A stretch of DNA of 64,000 nucleotides from Lepidurus packardi (lineage: Eukaryota; Arthropoda; Branchiopoda; Notostraca; Triopsidae), in NCBI GenBank assembly GCA_023053545.1, contig JAKZAN010000001.1:10064565-10128564 (forward strand). The letters run 5' to 3'. The position numbers and the translations under genes were made by a program. Below are positions 34,471 through 48,441 of the stretch, piece after piece. A model generated the notes under the pieces. The model had not been told where the DNA came from. It did no database searches and saw only the letters and a list, made by a program, of their open reading frames with translations. Every line of letters begins with the position of its first letter. Position 1 is the first letter of the stretch.

Positions 34471-35251
34471 AGGAGGGTGCTGCAGTCGGAAAAAAGTGAG
34501 AAGAAAACACTGCACTTTTGTTTACCCGTTTTTCGTGGACGTTTTTCTCCACAAATCGCAGAAGTTTTCTAACAGTGCTGTTGCTTTATTGTTAGTGGGA
34601 GGATAATTTTATCGTCCAGCTTTAGCTTTTTTGGTCGACCAGGTCTTAAAAACTGGAGCTTGCGCTTCACTGTCGAGCGAATTTTTTTCTTTGCTAACTG
34701 AGTCGGTTTAAAATCAAAGGATAATAAATTGCATGGTGTAACGCAGCTGCGATCCGTAGGCGACAACTGCTCGCTTGAGCCTTCAATCCTATCACTGACC
34801 ATAACCAATTCATCGAGTAGGTCAGGGACTTGATCAGACTGAGCCAAACTGCAATCTAAGGGGCACTCTGAAAAACTCGTACTTGGAGGATTACTTTTAG
34901 CGTAATTATGGTCTAAGGTACTAGTAGTCACAGAAATTTGGGACGTATTTAAATAACAACCGTCAGTATGTTCAGTACCAATTCGATCAAAATAGTAGGC
35001 ACCACCCCGTCTTTGAGCAAACGCTTTTTTTTCACGTAAACAAAACTATCACTCGAAAAGTGTTTCGAGCAAACTTTTTGACGAGAATCACAAGGGTCCA
35101 AGACACAGCTTACGTGCCCATTTAACGCACTTCTCCACTTAATAAGCTTATCACTCGACTTTGGTAGTTTGTGGAAACTAACAGCGCTATTCTGTGATTT
35201 CTTGCGAGGAACCTTGTTTCCACAGTCCTTCACTATGCACACAGCCGGCAT

Positions 35252-36669
35252 TTGTTTCCTAAAAAGGGTATGTCAAAAACACTTACTATTATTCACGGTA
35301 AATTTCCTCAAATATACTGGATTACGACAAGAGACCACCAAACTACCAATTTGTGTGATAAAATGAGGCGGAAAAACATACCAGTTTCTCTAGACGAAAC
35401 ACTAGGATTTGGATTGAGATGTAGTTATTAATAGACACTAGGATAGTCGAATATATGTAGTCAATGCAGGGATGTAATCAACAAGCACAACACATCAGAA
35501 ACAATGTTAAAATGGACGACGAAGACGATACAATTGCTTAATCAGGAATGCAGCTACAAGAAAGTAGTTCCCGGATTTTGCTGCTTTCATTCAGCGGGGA
35601 AAGTTTCCTTTCTAGAGAAAGTACTCGAAAGAATGTCAAGTGAAGCACGTACTAAACAGGACAATAATAAAATAACAAGTAAATCCTTAAACTGAATGTA
35701 TGGCATTTCCATGATCAGAATAATTAGTTCCGTATTACTAATGCCATTAGCCCAGATATTACAAGTTCTGACTTGTAAAAAAATTGCATTTTACATCAGA
35801 TATAAACTGAAATTATAATATTTGATTAAGCGCAACGATAAGATCACATTAGTCACATTAGTCCTGCATGTGTACGTGTTCAATACACCAAGTTCTCAAT
35901 TCATATATACCGCTGCTGGTTGTAATTGATTCATGTTTATAATATTGTATTGCCATTTGAGAAGTTCTTAGTCAATACGCTTAACCAACGATATCGATCT
36001 GTAATGTACAGCCAATCAGCGACAAGGACCTACTTCGCAATCTTCCAGCCAATCAGCAGCAAGGACCCCCCTATGCAGTCCTTCCTTTTCGCTGCATTTT
36101 GGTGTAACAGACTTTTGACAGGGACAGTTCTCTCTATTTATTACTCTATGGGATACCAGCGCTCCCCTCCGCTGGTCAGGTTGCAATAACTGTTTACAAA
36201 TCTGTATGTACTGTTCCACACGATACAATAATGCCAGTATCAATTAACCCATTAGGATGGGGGTGTCGTCTGGTATACAGTCATGAGAAATTGAATCTTG
36301 ATGCTTGAACCTTTAGTTAGCTATATGAATCGGTGTTACTATTGTAAGAATGTGTTTTTAATGTCGGCTATTCTTGGATGCCCCCACATAAGTTTCCCGC
36401 CCTCAATAGATGTCGCCTGCCATAGGAACGAACCCATTAGTCCACTCATGATCCAATATTGTTACCCTTTGCTCTAATGACCCGCCCATGCCTTATTACA
36501 AAGGAATTATTTTCTTTGCTAATAAGCTTTATTAATCTTCAGTCGTTAATTGATTAATCTTTATTGGGTTTAAACCTTTGGGAGTTTTAAGCTTTGAGTG
36601 GTTCAAAAATGTCGTAAATTCCATAAATAAAAAATAACTTAACTCAATTTTAATGAAAGGAGATCTAGC
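35252..36669. other. No gene seen
   Basis: AT-rich flank upstream of the P-element THAP exon. Terminal repeats of the P element could not be fixed by eye. Short open frames are not recognisable. Confidence 0.45.
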
Positions 36670-36834
36670 AAAAGCACCTCCTCGGCATATTTTAACGATG
36701 AATTAAAATTCCAATAAGAATGCTAGGAAAGAAAATCACGTACCTTTTTGTCAAAAGCACCTCCTCGGAAGAGTTTAACAATGAATTAAAATTCCAATAG
36801 GAATGCTGGGAAAGAAAACCACGTACCTTTTTTC
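36670..36834 (+). repeat. 83-bp unit repeated twice in tandem
   Basis: AAAAGCACCTCCTCGG starts at 36670 and again at 36753. The units share GAATTAAAATTCCAATA and AATGCT, with a few substitutions. Confidence 0.9.
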
Positions 36835-36873
36835 GCAGTTCTCAAGGAAAAATATGCAAGTAACATTGAACAT

Positions 36874-37217
36874 CAACACGTTCTTCTAATTTAGTTACAA
36901 AATGTATATATTGTATCCTTGACACTTGTGTGTCAGTTTCTAACAAGGAATTTTTTTTCTTTTTCTGTTAGTGGAGTGAAAGATTGCAAGTTTTAACGAT
37001 TCTCATCAACTTTCTTTGAAGAGAATCGTTACCTAACTTAAGCTAACCTATAACCTAACCTAAGCTAGTCTATCCTAACCTAATGCATTTCCAATCCAAC
37101 TACCAATTTTCAACTTAACTGGGACCCGTTTGTCATTCTTTTTCCGGAGAACGTTGTACAACAATAATACACACTAGTGTCAGTTTATCTCTGGGTTCTA
37201 AACTGGAGAACCTGTTG
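36874..37217 (-). mobile_element. MITE with TTAGG-like core, copy 2
   Basis: Inverted relative to copy 1 at 16954-17367. The ends are CAACACGTTCTTC and GGAGAACCTGTTG, flanked by a perfect 8-bp duplication, TTGAACAT, at 36866-36873 and 37218-37225. The telomere-like core (CCTAA words, 37030-37083) is shorter and more diverged than in copy 1. Confidence 0.9.
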
Positions 37218-37751
37218 TTGAACATTTGTATATGTAGTTGAAGCCATCACTGTTAAAAAACTTCTGCGATTTGTGGAGAAAAACGTCCACGAAAAACGGG
37301 TAAACGAAAGTGCAGTGTTTTCTTCTCACTTTTTTCCGACTGCAGCACCCTCCCAATAACAGCAGTTTCCGAACTGCACTTTTAGAAGTCGTCGAGCTTC
37401 TAAAAGTGAACCTTCGAATCTGCAGTTTTAGAAGCAGTCTGGCTTCTAAAATTGCAGTTTGAAATCTTCACTTTTTGAAGTCATTGGGCTTTTAAAAGTG
37501 CACTTCGGAAACTCCACTTCTAGAAGTACTCGGGCTTCAATAACGTAAACCTTAATGTGCAGTAAGTGAAATTCATTTATTTCTTTTTTTGTCTTTTTGT
37601 GTTGCAAACAACAAAACAAAAAACAATAACAAACAACAAAAAATAAGCTTAATTACAAATAAACCATAAACGTAAAAATACAAACGTACAAAACGTACAA
37701 CGATGTTTTACGAACATTAGAACATGAGAACCTAGGAAACATTAGGAAACA

Positions 37752-38433
37752 CTAGGAAACAACAAACATTGGAAACTCCAGGCGGATGACTACGGACTTT
37801 CGAGACTTTCGAGCTTTTGCCTCTGTGAGGAAAGGCAAGAACGATACCAGCGAAACGCACATTTGCGTTTCCTTATCTTTAAATCCGAGGCATTCCGATT
37901 GTAGAAATAATAGAGTTGGCTTCACGTAAGAGGAGTATTTTATGTTAAAGACGTAATACGCCGCCATCAATACTGTTACTGCTTCTGCTGAGCTATTACC
38001 GATGTAGATGGGTTCACTCCCATCCACAACTACTGATAAGTCGGATCCCACTGCAATTATAAAAGGTGGGCCCCTTTTTATTTCAGAAACTGAATCAAGC
38101 AGGTTTGCGGATTCCTTTCAAAAAGAGAAAACAATGTTACACAGACTTCTCAACCAAAGAAACGTTCAGTTACCTCTCGTATGTCAAATAAATGTCTCCA
38201 TGCGTTCCTATCCTTCTTTTGCCCCATGAGCATGCGAGGAAGAATTTCCAAAACAAGGCGAGAAGCCACTTCTAAAATTGGAGTTGGTGATGAATGCTAG
38301 TTAATTTTTTTCTAACTTGAACTACCTGATTCATTGTCGAACTCCTTATGCTTTATTTAACTTCGAATTCGTCCGTCTCCTCGGAAATCGCATGGTCTAA
38401 CTCGACAAAAACTAGCTTGTTCTCGTCTACCAT
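37752..38433 (-). pseudogene. Passenger gene of CACTA copy B
   Basis: Same exon pieces as in copy A, on the minus strand. The last exon stays open for about 100 codons (VGSDLSVVVDGSEPIYIG to LFLQSECLGFKDKETQM, stop at 37752). The TAA in exon 1 is shared with copy A, so it predates the split of the copies or is avoided by a splice form I cannot see. Confidence 0.45.
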
Positions 38434-38703
38434 TTTCCGTACTTTTAGGCACGCAGGGTTTTTCTAACTCTGTCAAAACTATACAAATATATTCAATCTA
38501 TATTTAATAAGATTAATAAATTTAAAGATATTTACAGAAACAAGTGTAAAACGGGTCAAACACGGGTCTTCAAAACGCCTTTCGCAGCAACAGTGAAAAA
38601 TGTGTCCTGGTTTTCCCCCCGAACAACCGGTGTGCAACGTTGCCACACCTATGTAACTATTATGTTACAACTTCACTAGAAATGACAACAAACTTATCAA
38701 ATG

Positions 38704-41103
<2,400 letters not shown>

Positions 41104-41357
41104 TATATGTATATAGCACTGCAGAAAAGTGTAAAACGGAACTGCTAAAAGTGCAGCCTTTTCCTCTCTTTTCCCCCGTAGCCGCATTCTGAAGCAGGCA
41201 CTGCAGAAGGTGAAAACTGGAGCTGCCAAAAGTGCAGCTTTTTCCTCTCTCTTTTTTCCCATGTGCGCTTTATGAAGCAGGCATTGCAGAAAGTGCAGCT
41301 TGTATGCAGCAAGTGAAGCACTTTAAGTAGCGGTTTTCGGACCCCTTTTTAACAGTG

Positions 41358-42069
41358 ATTTATAGTGGATCTTGTGAAGCTCATCTCGAAAACAATGGAC
41401 CTGGATCGCCGCACTAGAACTTGAAAATTGTTAAAAAAAAAAATCCAAGAAAATTCTAATACGTCAAAAACACTTGATCTAAGATGATTAAAATAACAGC
41501 TCACTGCCAGGCAGTTTTGGTGTCGTAATTACAGCGATTACAGCTCTAATTGTTCTAATAAATTTATATGATGAGAAGTAGTAATCACTTAAAATCTTAA
41601 AAGGAAGGTCTAACACCCTTAATTAGATCTGCAAATAAAGCAGCAACGCACAGGAACATTATATGTTCACTTTCGGTGAATATTTAGGGCATCTTCTACT
41701 AATGCCACAGTATAGAGGTTTCACAGTATGCTAACAGGGCTATCTTCCAATGTTAAGGTTTTCTGACGACCTTCTCGGTCCCCCGAGTAATATTCAGGTA
41801 AAAGGCCAGAAAATGAAAGGGTACATTCGCAAACCTCCCAGTGCAGTTCAAAAAAGGTCACGACGGTTTACAAAGCGCGTAATTTAAATCTATTGCTTTA
41901 AACTATGAAGCTTAAAATAAAAGCTTTAAGCTTAAAATAAAAGATGTATGAACTATGTCAAAGCACAACACGTATACACATTATAGACTATTTCGCGTTA
42001 CCCAGGTTGCACCACGAGGAGGCAGTCTATTTTGCAACCCATACATAGGTGTTTTATAGTATACAGGTT
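41358..42069. other. No gene seen
   Basis: AT-rich single-copy flank of the CACTA element. Nothing is recognisable. Confidence 0.5.
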
Positions 42070-42365
42070 TTCCGGGAGAAAAACTTTCAAAATCGCGCAA
42101 TGCTAGTCGAATCTTACGTCAGCCCCAAACTCCCTCGAGAGAAAGGTCACCAGTCCCCCGTTTTGTGAATGTTTTGTTCTCTTTTCGAACCCTTCTTGTA
42201 GTAGATTTGGAATGCCTACTTCTGGGGTAGGATGGGCAAGTCTGTGAATCCATCCCTCCTATGTTCCTTGTTACCCCCACATCCTCTTGAGACCGAGAAA
42301 ATCGTGTTAATCCCTTTACATTGGAAGATACCCCCAGTTACCATACTGTGAAACCTTTATACTGT
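42070..42365 (+). repeat. Dispersed ~296-bp repeat, copy 2
   Basis: Partner of 15757-16053, same orientation, nearly identical. Confidence 0.95.
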
Positions 42366-43181
42366 GCTAATGCCATTTGACACAACGGAATTTGCGGGGC
42401 CCCAAGCCCACTTAGTTTGAAATGAGGCACTCTCATTGGCTGTTTGGAGAGTGATCCAAGCAATGCCCCGCTCGGATCAGCGCTTCCCAAAATGGGCTAC
42501 GCCCAATAGAAGGACAATTAACTATTTATTTATTTTTATTTCTGGGCAATAAAAGGCTAATTTTATCTGATTTATATACCAAAAGGTTTGGATAAGCTGA
42601 TTGGCTAAGGGCCAACGAGATTAGAAAAAGCTTAAGCCGTATTAAAAAAATGTCACAAGGATGCCAGAACCCAACGCAAGGATACCGGGCCCCGACACTA
42701 GGACGCCGGGTCCGACAGTAGGACGACAATAGTTGCTAGCACTACGGGCAAAGGTCTATGTGAGAGATCTTAAGCTTAACAAGTTATGCAATCAGAACAA
42801 TTTTCAGAAAAACAAGTTGCTTGTCATCATACATGTAATCATACACCCCAAAAGATTTTGTGTAATGTTCTTGAATAAAACGAAATTAGTTTAAAGCACA
42901 ACAAATTCAAGTTTTTTCGTATTTATGGATGTATCATGACGCAAACGACTTGTCATGTTAACATAAGTTACCAATTATTAGTAATTTCTTGCTTTCCAGA
43001 AGAGAAAAAAATTCGATTTTAACAGTCAACAAACTGCATTTCAATTTTTCCAAATTTCTCAGACGAACATGTTACTCCTGATAAGATTCACAAGACATGT
43101 TTCTCGAAAGAAAGCTTTTGAAAACGGTTTTCGTCCTACTATCAACGAAGTATTAGGCAAATCAAACTGAAAGACCAAGCC
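42366..43181. other. No gene seen; short degenerate minisatellite
   Basis: About 3.5 units of a 20-21 bp repeat (AGGATGCCAGAACCC, AGGATACCGGGCCCC, AGGACGCCGGGTCC) at 42658-42730. No gene recognised. Confidence 0.5.
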
Positions 43182-43388
43182 ATGACACCAGAGGAAGTAG
43201 AGACAAATCGCAAAACTTCCATAAGCGGATCCGAAGTTGTGGCTGGGGCAGTCTCAGAAAAATTCCTTATTGAAAAAGTGGAGTTGAAAAGGCGAAGAAA
43301 ACCAAAAAAGAAGTCAGGCGCAAAATTCGCAATAGAAAATCGACCCGGATATGAAGTTCAAAGACAAAACTATCTTGTAAAAATTTAG
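43182..43388 (+). CDS. Small basic open frame, unrecognised
   Basis: 68 codons from an ATG, very rich in Lys and Arg in the middle (ELKRRRKPKKKSG). It has an upstream stretch that could be another exon, but no homology that I recognise. It may be a chance frame. Confidence 0.2.
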   Translation: MTPEEVETNRKTSISGSEVVAGAVSEKFLIEKVELKRRRKPKKKSGAKFAIENRPGYEVQRQNYLVKI

Positions 43389-44040
43389 ATTGTTGATGTT
43401 AACTGAACAAAACAATGCAGTGTATATGGCTTGTACACTTGTACTTATACGTTGGTCTCTTAAAGTATTGGAACCTAGGCTGGGCTAACATTTCAATATC
43501 TAACGGCAAAGGCACTACTTTTGAAGTATCGAATGACGTCAGTGATCCATATATCAATGGTTAATATGAAGGCTTGTTTCTGAAAAAAGCTTATCTCCAT
43601 TTTACACCGATTTTAGGCATGTTAAAGATAATGCTAGCTTGTTAACCCTCCCTATATTGAAGTCAATCAGAGTCATATGCTTTTAGATATTTTAGAGCGC
43701 ATTTTTTCTTAGACTTTGTCCCAAACGATGAGCAAAATTTTTGGTTGAGAAGCAAGTTTGTTCCGCATCTCAACGTTAACGTTCGTTACCCGCGGGTTTC
43801 AAACCGGACGCGGTTTTCTGCTTAATAAGGATGTACATTTTCTACGTAGTAAGGAAAGCGCCTTGTAGAAAACGTACGTAACAAGGTAGATTCGCCCATT
43901 CTTGCCGACACGGAGCGAATTTGGTAAAGGCTCTATTAGGATTAGGGTGCGAGGGCGTTTCTTGACATCTTTTCGGATGACATCCACAAGTTGTCTGCTT
44001 CGGGCATTTAGATGCTCATTTTGATGCCTTTTCGGAGCGA
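43389..44040. other. No gene seen
   Basis: Non-coding. A short inverted pair (TTTTCTACGTAG and TTGTAGAAAACGTAC) lies near 43835-43880. Confidence 0.45.
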
Positions 44041-44085
44041 GTCTAACCTAACCTAACCAAACCGAACCTAACCTAACCTACCCTA
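44041..44085 (-). repeat. Short imperfect (CCTAA)n telomere-like run
   Basis: About eight CTAAC/CCTAA units with variants, the complement of TTAGG. It directly abuts the dispersed repeat that also occupies the spacer of the giant palindrome. Confidence 0.85.
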
Positions 44086-44310
44086 ATCCCTGGATAAAGA
44101 AAAAAAATAACATGCCTTAACTGGGAACTACAATAAATAGAAGAAACGTCAACATGACGTTAACTTAGTGGACATCAATATCGGTTAAATTCAATATTCA
44201 TTAGCTCACGTCCCAGACAGAAACTGCTCTCTTCATTCCCACAGCACGCCACAGAACGGTTAGCGGTCAGATCGGTAAGCTTTTGGCAGCTTCGATCCTT
44301 CGAAGAGGCA
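44086..44310 (+). repeat. Dispersed repeat, copy 2 (palindrome-spacer family)
   Basis: Matches 6641-6904 in the same orientation. Confidence 0.85.
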
Positions 44311-44396
44311 TCATAAAGTAGCTTCTGTCCGTTTTGTTACGCTGACGTGTCAAGTTTAATATTCATCAAATTTTACTGTAGGAATCGACAGCAATA

Positions 44397-45936
44397 ATGT
44401 CAAGTAAATATTTATTAATCCATCTTTGAGTATTACTACTCACTCATATCTTTTTGACTTTTATCATTGTTAATATAGAAAGATACCGTTGTGATTGCGA
44501 AGCCACAAAGCATTCTTTGATTAACAACTGCCTCACTTGTGGCCGCATTGTTTGTGCGAGAGAAGGTTCTGGACCGTGCGTTTTCTGTGAAACTTTGGTA
44601 TCTTTTTATGTCTATATATATTACGCGTCTTTTATAGTGGGTTAACTTATTTTTTAAGGTTTGCACTAATGAAGAGGAAGAAACGTTGACTCGGGAATCG
44701 CGCAAATCAGAAAAATTGTTGCACAAGTTGCTCAGCAATAAAATAGAACCCTCGCCACAGGACAATGGAGGTCTTAAGAAAGCTTTACAGGACAAACAGC
44801 GATTATTGGAATATGATCGCACGAGGTTCAACTAGTTATTTATTATCGACTGATTAATTCTTCTTGCCTTGTCTTTTCAGTGAGGCTCGAACACGAGTAA
44901 TTGATGATGAATCTGACTACTTCGCTTCCGAAGGCAACCGTTGGTTGTCTCCTCAGCAAAGAGCTTTAGTTACCCAAAAAGAGAAGGAGCAACGGGATCT
45001 TCGCTATAGCAAGGCAAAAACGTTCACTCTGGATTTTGCAGGTAATAATAATGTACTAGTGCCTTTATATTTAGTGCCTATTATCTTTTGATTAGGACGT
45101 CGTATCGTTGAAGACTTGCAGGATTGTTCAGGTTTGAATCAAGAAGCGATAATTAAATCTCTTCTTGCAAAGTCAGCCTCGAAGTCGACAGTTGATTCAA
45201 AGCTTGCCACAAAAGAATATTCTCTTCCTCCTCCAGAAGTATTATCATCAATTGTCTAATTTATTGGTTTACCCAATAAGTTATTTTCTTAGTATGTCTC
45301 AAGTGGTGTTAAGTGGGCCAGCGTGAAAGCTATTGGGACGGACTTAACTTCGTCTCGGATCCAGGATACTGATTTGCAGCTCATGAGCGATTCTGGACTT
45401 TGTTTAAGCATGCATCAGCCTTATGCAAGTTTGCTAGTGAAAGGCATTAAAACGTAAGATTGACATTATAGACCTATAAAGACAGATACGAATTGTTCTT
45501 AGTGACGAAGGCAGGACTTGGTATTCAAGTCATCGTGGGAGACTATGGATTGCTTCAGGCTCTCGAGTTCCTACTGGTGAAGACATAGAAGAAATTGAAA
45601 GAGCATGCAAAAAGAATCCCGAGAACACTGCCCTGTTTCCCAAACATTATCCTACTGGCTGTCTTTTGGGTTGTGTTACTGTAACCGATGTTTTGCCCCA
45701 AGAAGAATACCGGCAAAAGTACCCAGACGGCCCCAATCAATCCCCTTACGTCTTTATATGCGGCGAACCGCGCGAACTCAATGTTTACATTCCAGTTAAG
45801 GGCCAGCACAAAATCTGTAAGCTTTTTTTACTTTTATTCCGAAGTTTAATTCTTTTTTAAAAAAATAAATCTTTTAGATAAGTTGGATTCCCATTTATTG
45901 GCTGCGGCGCAGAAGTGCATAAGTGCAAAAAGATAA
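44397..45936 (+). CDS. TRIP4: Activating signal cointegrator 1 (ASC-1), 376 aa
   Basis: Eight exons join in frame: 44397-44403, 44479-44597, 44659-44825, 44881-45041, 45096-45238, 45293-45453, 45503-45816 and 45878-45936. The protein opens MSKRYRCDCEATKHSLINNC, the zf-C2HC5 domain (CDC, CLTCGRIVC, GSGPCVFC). A charged middle region follows. The C-terminus is an ASCH domain (LCLSMHQPYASLLVKGIKT, SSHRGRLWIASG, GCLLGCVTVTDVL, IPVKGQHKIYKLDSH). ASC-1 is a transcription coactivator and part of the ASC-1 complex acting in ribosome rescue and alkylation repair. The protein starts right at the zinc finger, so the usual N-terminal region of about 150 residues is absent or encoded upstream. The start was chosen because the 7-bp first exon splices in frame. 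Confidence 0.94.
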
Positions 45937-46261
45937 CATAATTGAAATTAGCTGAAAATGTACATGTAATTAAAACGAGTTTGTATTCAATATGGTTGGT
46001 TTTATGAAAATTGAAGAATACATGACCAATTCAATTTGGAACTAAATTTGTAGTTAGCAACAGTATTTGAGGAAACAGTTTTCTTTTTGTATAATATACT
46101 AGCATTTTATCAGTATTTCCGACTAGTGCTAATTTACTATGTGTCTTCAATACACCAAATAAATACTAAAAACCGATGTTTTCTATCTAATTTCAGGTAT
46201 TGCAATTCGTGGATTAAGTAGTAGCATTAATAGGAGGTTTAATTAGACGTTTTCGCAAGGA

Positions 46262-46269
46262 GAAAAAAA
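46262..46269 (-). terminator. Pol III terminator of tRNA-Thr
   Basis: A run of T on the minus strand, 8 bp past the tRNA 3' end. Confidence 0.8.
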
Positions 46270-46277
46270 ACAGTTGC

Positions 46278-46349
46278 TGCCTCCTGTGAGGATTGAACTC
46301 ACGGCCCCTGGTTTACAAGACCAGTGCTCTGCCACTGAGCTAAAGAGGC
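46278..46349 (-). tRNA. tRNA-Thr (anticodon TGT)
   Basis: A 72-bp cloverleaf on the minus strand. The acceptor stem is GCCTCTT paired with AGGAGGC, plus discriminator A. The D arm is AGCTCAGTGGCAGAGC. The anticodon arm is CTGGT-CTTGTAA-ACCAG (anticodon TGT). The T arm contains GTTCAATCC. There is no intron. A run of eight T follows the 3' end as a Pol III terminator. Confidence 0.97.
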
Positions 46350-46476
46350 GATGAATGTTAGTGGATCTGTAGTAATTTATATAGGACGACAGAAAAGTTC
46401 AATCTTTTATTCGCCAGAAGCTCCGATTACGTTTGTTTGGATGATTTGTTGACATTCAGAAGAACACACAGGGAAC

Positions 46477-47153
46477 ATGGAAAACTACCCTTCCATGCAT
46501 GAAAGTGAAGTCGGATTTGAATGCTTTCATAACTACACGGCTTCAGAAGTGTTTGTGCAAGGAATGGCCGGGTTAGTAAATCAAGAGGATGTCGAAGCCA
46601 TCATCAAAGGGCAGAAACACATGTAAAAAAGCTAACTTTTCTTTCTCATTTTCTTTGACAAGTCGTACTAGTACGTTGAAAACGGAAATATAAAATTTAA
46701 ATGAAGTTAAATAAATCGTGTACTATGATTTACTTGTTTTTTTTTTTTAAAGAATTCTGAAGATATATCCAAATTTTTCGTAGGCTACAAAGGTTCGAAA
46801 AGACCAATGAAATGCTCATTAATTGTAACGCCTTGTCTGCCGGACACTTGCAAAAAGCCAATCAGGATTTTAAGAAACATGCACAACTTCTTCTTGATAC
46901 AAGAAAAGACCTGGAGAACATCTTCCGCAGAGTCCGCACCCTTAAAAGCAAACTAGCGACGCAGTATCCTCAAGCATTTGCCGGTATATAAGAATACATT
47001 CTGGCTCTTTTCTATTGTATTACACATTATCTTATAATTTCCCTAGTCGCAGCCTCCCAAGTTCCAGTCTTGGAAGTGGATGAAGAAGGAGAACAACATG
47101 CTACCCCTTCAACCAGCCGAGCAAGAAATAACGGATCTCAGCAGTCAATGTAA
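46477..47153 (+). CDS. KXD1: KxDL motif-containing protein 1 (BORC subunit), 150 aa
   Basis: Three exons join in frame: 46477-46622, 46784-46983 and 47047-47153. The conserved core is QRFEKTNEMLINCNALSAGH, then RKDLENIFRRVRTLKSKLA and QYPQAF, as in animal KXD1. KXD1 is a small helical subunit of BORC, which recruits ARL8 to lysosomes and drives their outward transport. The start ATG (MENYPSMHESEVG) is the first in the frame, and length fits the family (about 150-180). It lies between the tRNA gene and MITD1, which is transcribed towards it. Confidence 0.92.
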
Positions 47154-47504
47154 TAATATGTCTCAGCTTTACGTGTTATTTACGTTTTGATATAGTTGTG
47201 CATTGAACTGTATTTGTATTCGGGGCTTTTTTGTTTAACGGTGAATTTTTAAAAAACGATATTTATTTATAATTTAAAAATCAATCAATAAGCAAACATT
47301 TTTGTTTGATTTGTCGATCTGCAGTAACTGTATTTACCTTAGTTACTGGTTGGATTAAACCGTAACTATATGAAATACGATCTTTCACAACAAGAAATTC
47401 TCATTACGATATACTTTAAGCAGTTTAGTAAGGCATTTCTTGGAAAATAAAAGTATATACATAAAATTTCATCAACTCGAAAATGTCAGATATATGTTAC
47501 ACTA

Positions 47505-48441
47505 CTATTGTGTGCGCGTGACGATTCCGCTACGATGGAATATGTCCACAGTAGTTGACAAACATGGCCGTAAATCGAGATCGCAGTAACCTAGAGAGAA
47601 TTTCGAAACAGATGGTTTGAAATAATCCAAGCCCCTTCCAATTTTGATGACCCAACCGTTATTCAACCTAAAACGCAAGTAAATTAAACGAACCATTGAA
47701 ACGGAGCAAACATTTCACCTAATTTCTCTGTCGTGAAGGCCGTCTGGGAAGGACCAAGTGAGCTGAACTCCATGAACTTGTAAACTTGCTTGTAGGCTTT
47801 TTAGTGCTGCCTCTTGGAAGCCCGGATCTTTATCTACGCCCGTCTGAAGTTTGACTGAATGTAACTGGGGGCATTTCTTCACAATTAACTCGCTTAAACG
47901 GAGGAAGTTGTACAACTAGCAATGACATGTACCTCTACTTTGACTCGCATTTGGATTACATCAAATTAATACCTGATGGATACTTCTAATATAGGGATCT
48001 TGTATCTCGACTTCGGTAACTGTTTCATCTATAAAGCGGCCCATAACTGTCTCATAACTATGTCCCTTGGAATTCTCGTCGATATTGCACTGCTCATGAT
48101 AACGTCCGAGTTTCTTTTCATTTTCCACGTGCTTATGAATGTGTTCAGCTCTATTCATATATTCCTCTGCTTTTTGGCGCATGTGTGACCGTACCCGTTC
48201 TTCAAGACCTATCGAGTACTTATTATTTAATATCGTTGACAAAAATTTTAAAAATAAATGTTATATAGTTTTAATTACCTGAAGCTCGTATTGCCTCCAT
48301 GAGCATGTGTAAGCCTTCCTGATAGCAAACTAACGCTTCTGTAAAACGATTTTTTGTGTCCAACTCAACTGCCCGTTTTAATACGATGCCTGCCGCTTTG
48401 CAGTGCTCTTCTCCGTTAACAGCTTTCGATTTACTGTCCAT
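47505..48441 (-). CDS. MITD1: MIT domain-containing protein 1, 252 aa
   Basis: Four exons on the minus strand join in frame: 48441-48279, 48208-47973, 47915-47719 and 47667-47505. Residues about 10-90 form the MIT domain ([36 protein letters not shown]), which binds ESCRT-III tails. The C-terminal phospholipase-D-like domain is clear ([55 protein letters not shown]). MITD1 acts in abscission at the end of cytokinesis. Length matches human MITD1 (249). Exon 2 uses an AG at 48209-48210 with a weak pyrimidine tract, the only one that keeps the frame. Confidence 0.95.

Larger units (their letters stand above)
32726..34577. mobile_element. CACTA-type element, copy A, inside the P-element gene
   Basis: The ends are inverted, CACTGTTA at 32726 and TAACAGTG ending at 34577, with a 2-bp duplication CT at 32724-32725 and 34578-34579. 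A longer copy (B) of the same element lies in reverse orientation at 37248-41357, with AT duplicated. Subterminal DNA is repetitive: about 84-bp tandem units at 32790-33010, and CTTTTAGAAG/CTTCTAAAAG hairpins at 34300-34470. Such subterminal arrays and CACTG ends suit EnSpm/CACTA. No transposase is present, so it is non-autonomous. Confidence 0.85.
30392..35251 (-). pseudogene. P-element/THAP9-like transposase gene, split by a CACTA element
   Basis: Read on the minus strand. A THAP zinc finger (35251-34949) shows CIVKDCGNK, FHKLPKS, KWRSALNG and CSKHFSSDSF. An intron follows, then a linker exon to 34580. The gene is then cut by 34577-32726. After that come a Gln-rich coiled coil and the P-type RNase-H core (31653-32723: SLIFDEMHIRNHV, LTFDGTQANM, FIFPDPSHMLK), then the C-terminal part (HLEMFFGMIRCKGG; FYVGGFVAKKL; 31707-30392). 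Two more lesions exist: a 5-bp tandem duplication (GTACT twice, 31747-31756) and a 2-bp AT gain near 31181. Both shift the frame. P elements are cut-and-paste transposons that use GTP. This copy is inactive but young, since most of the protein is clean. Confidence 0.9.
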
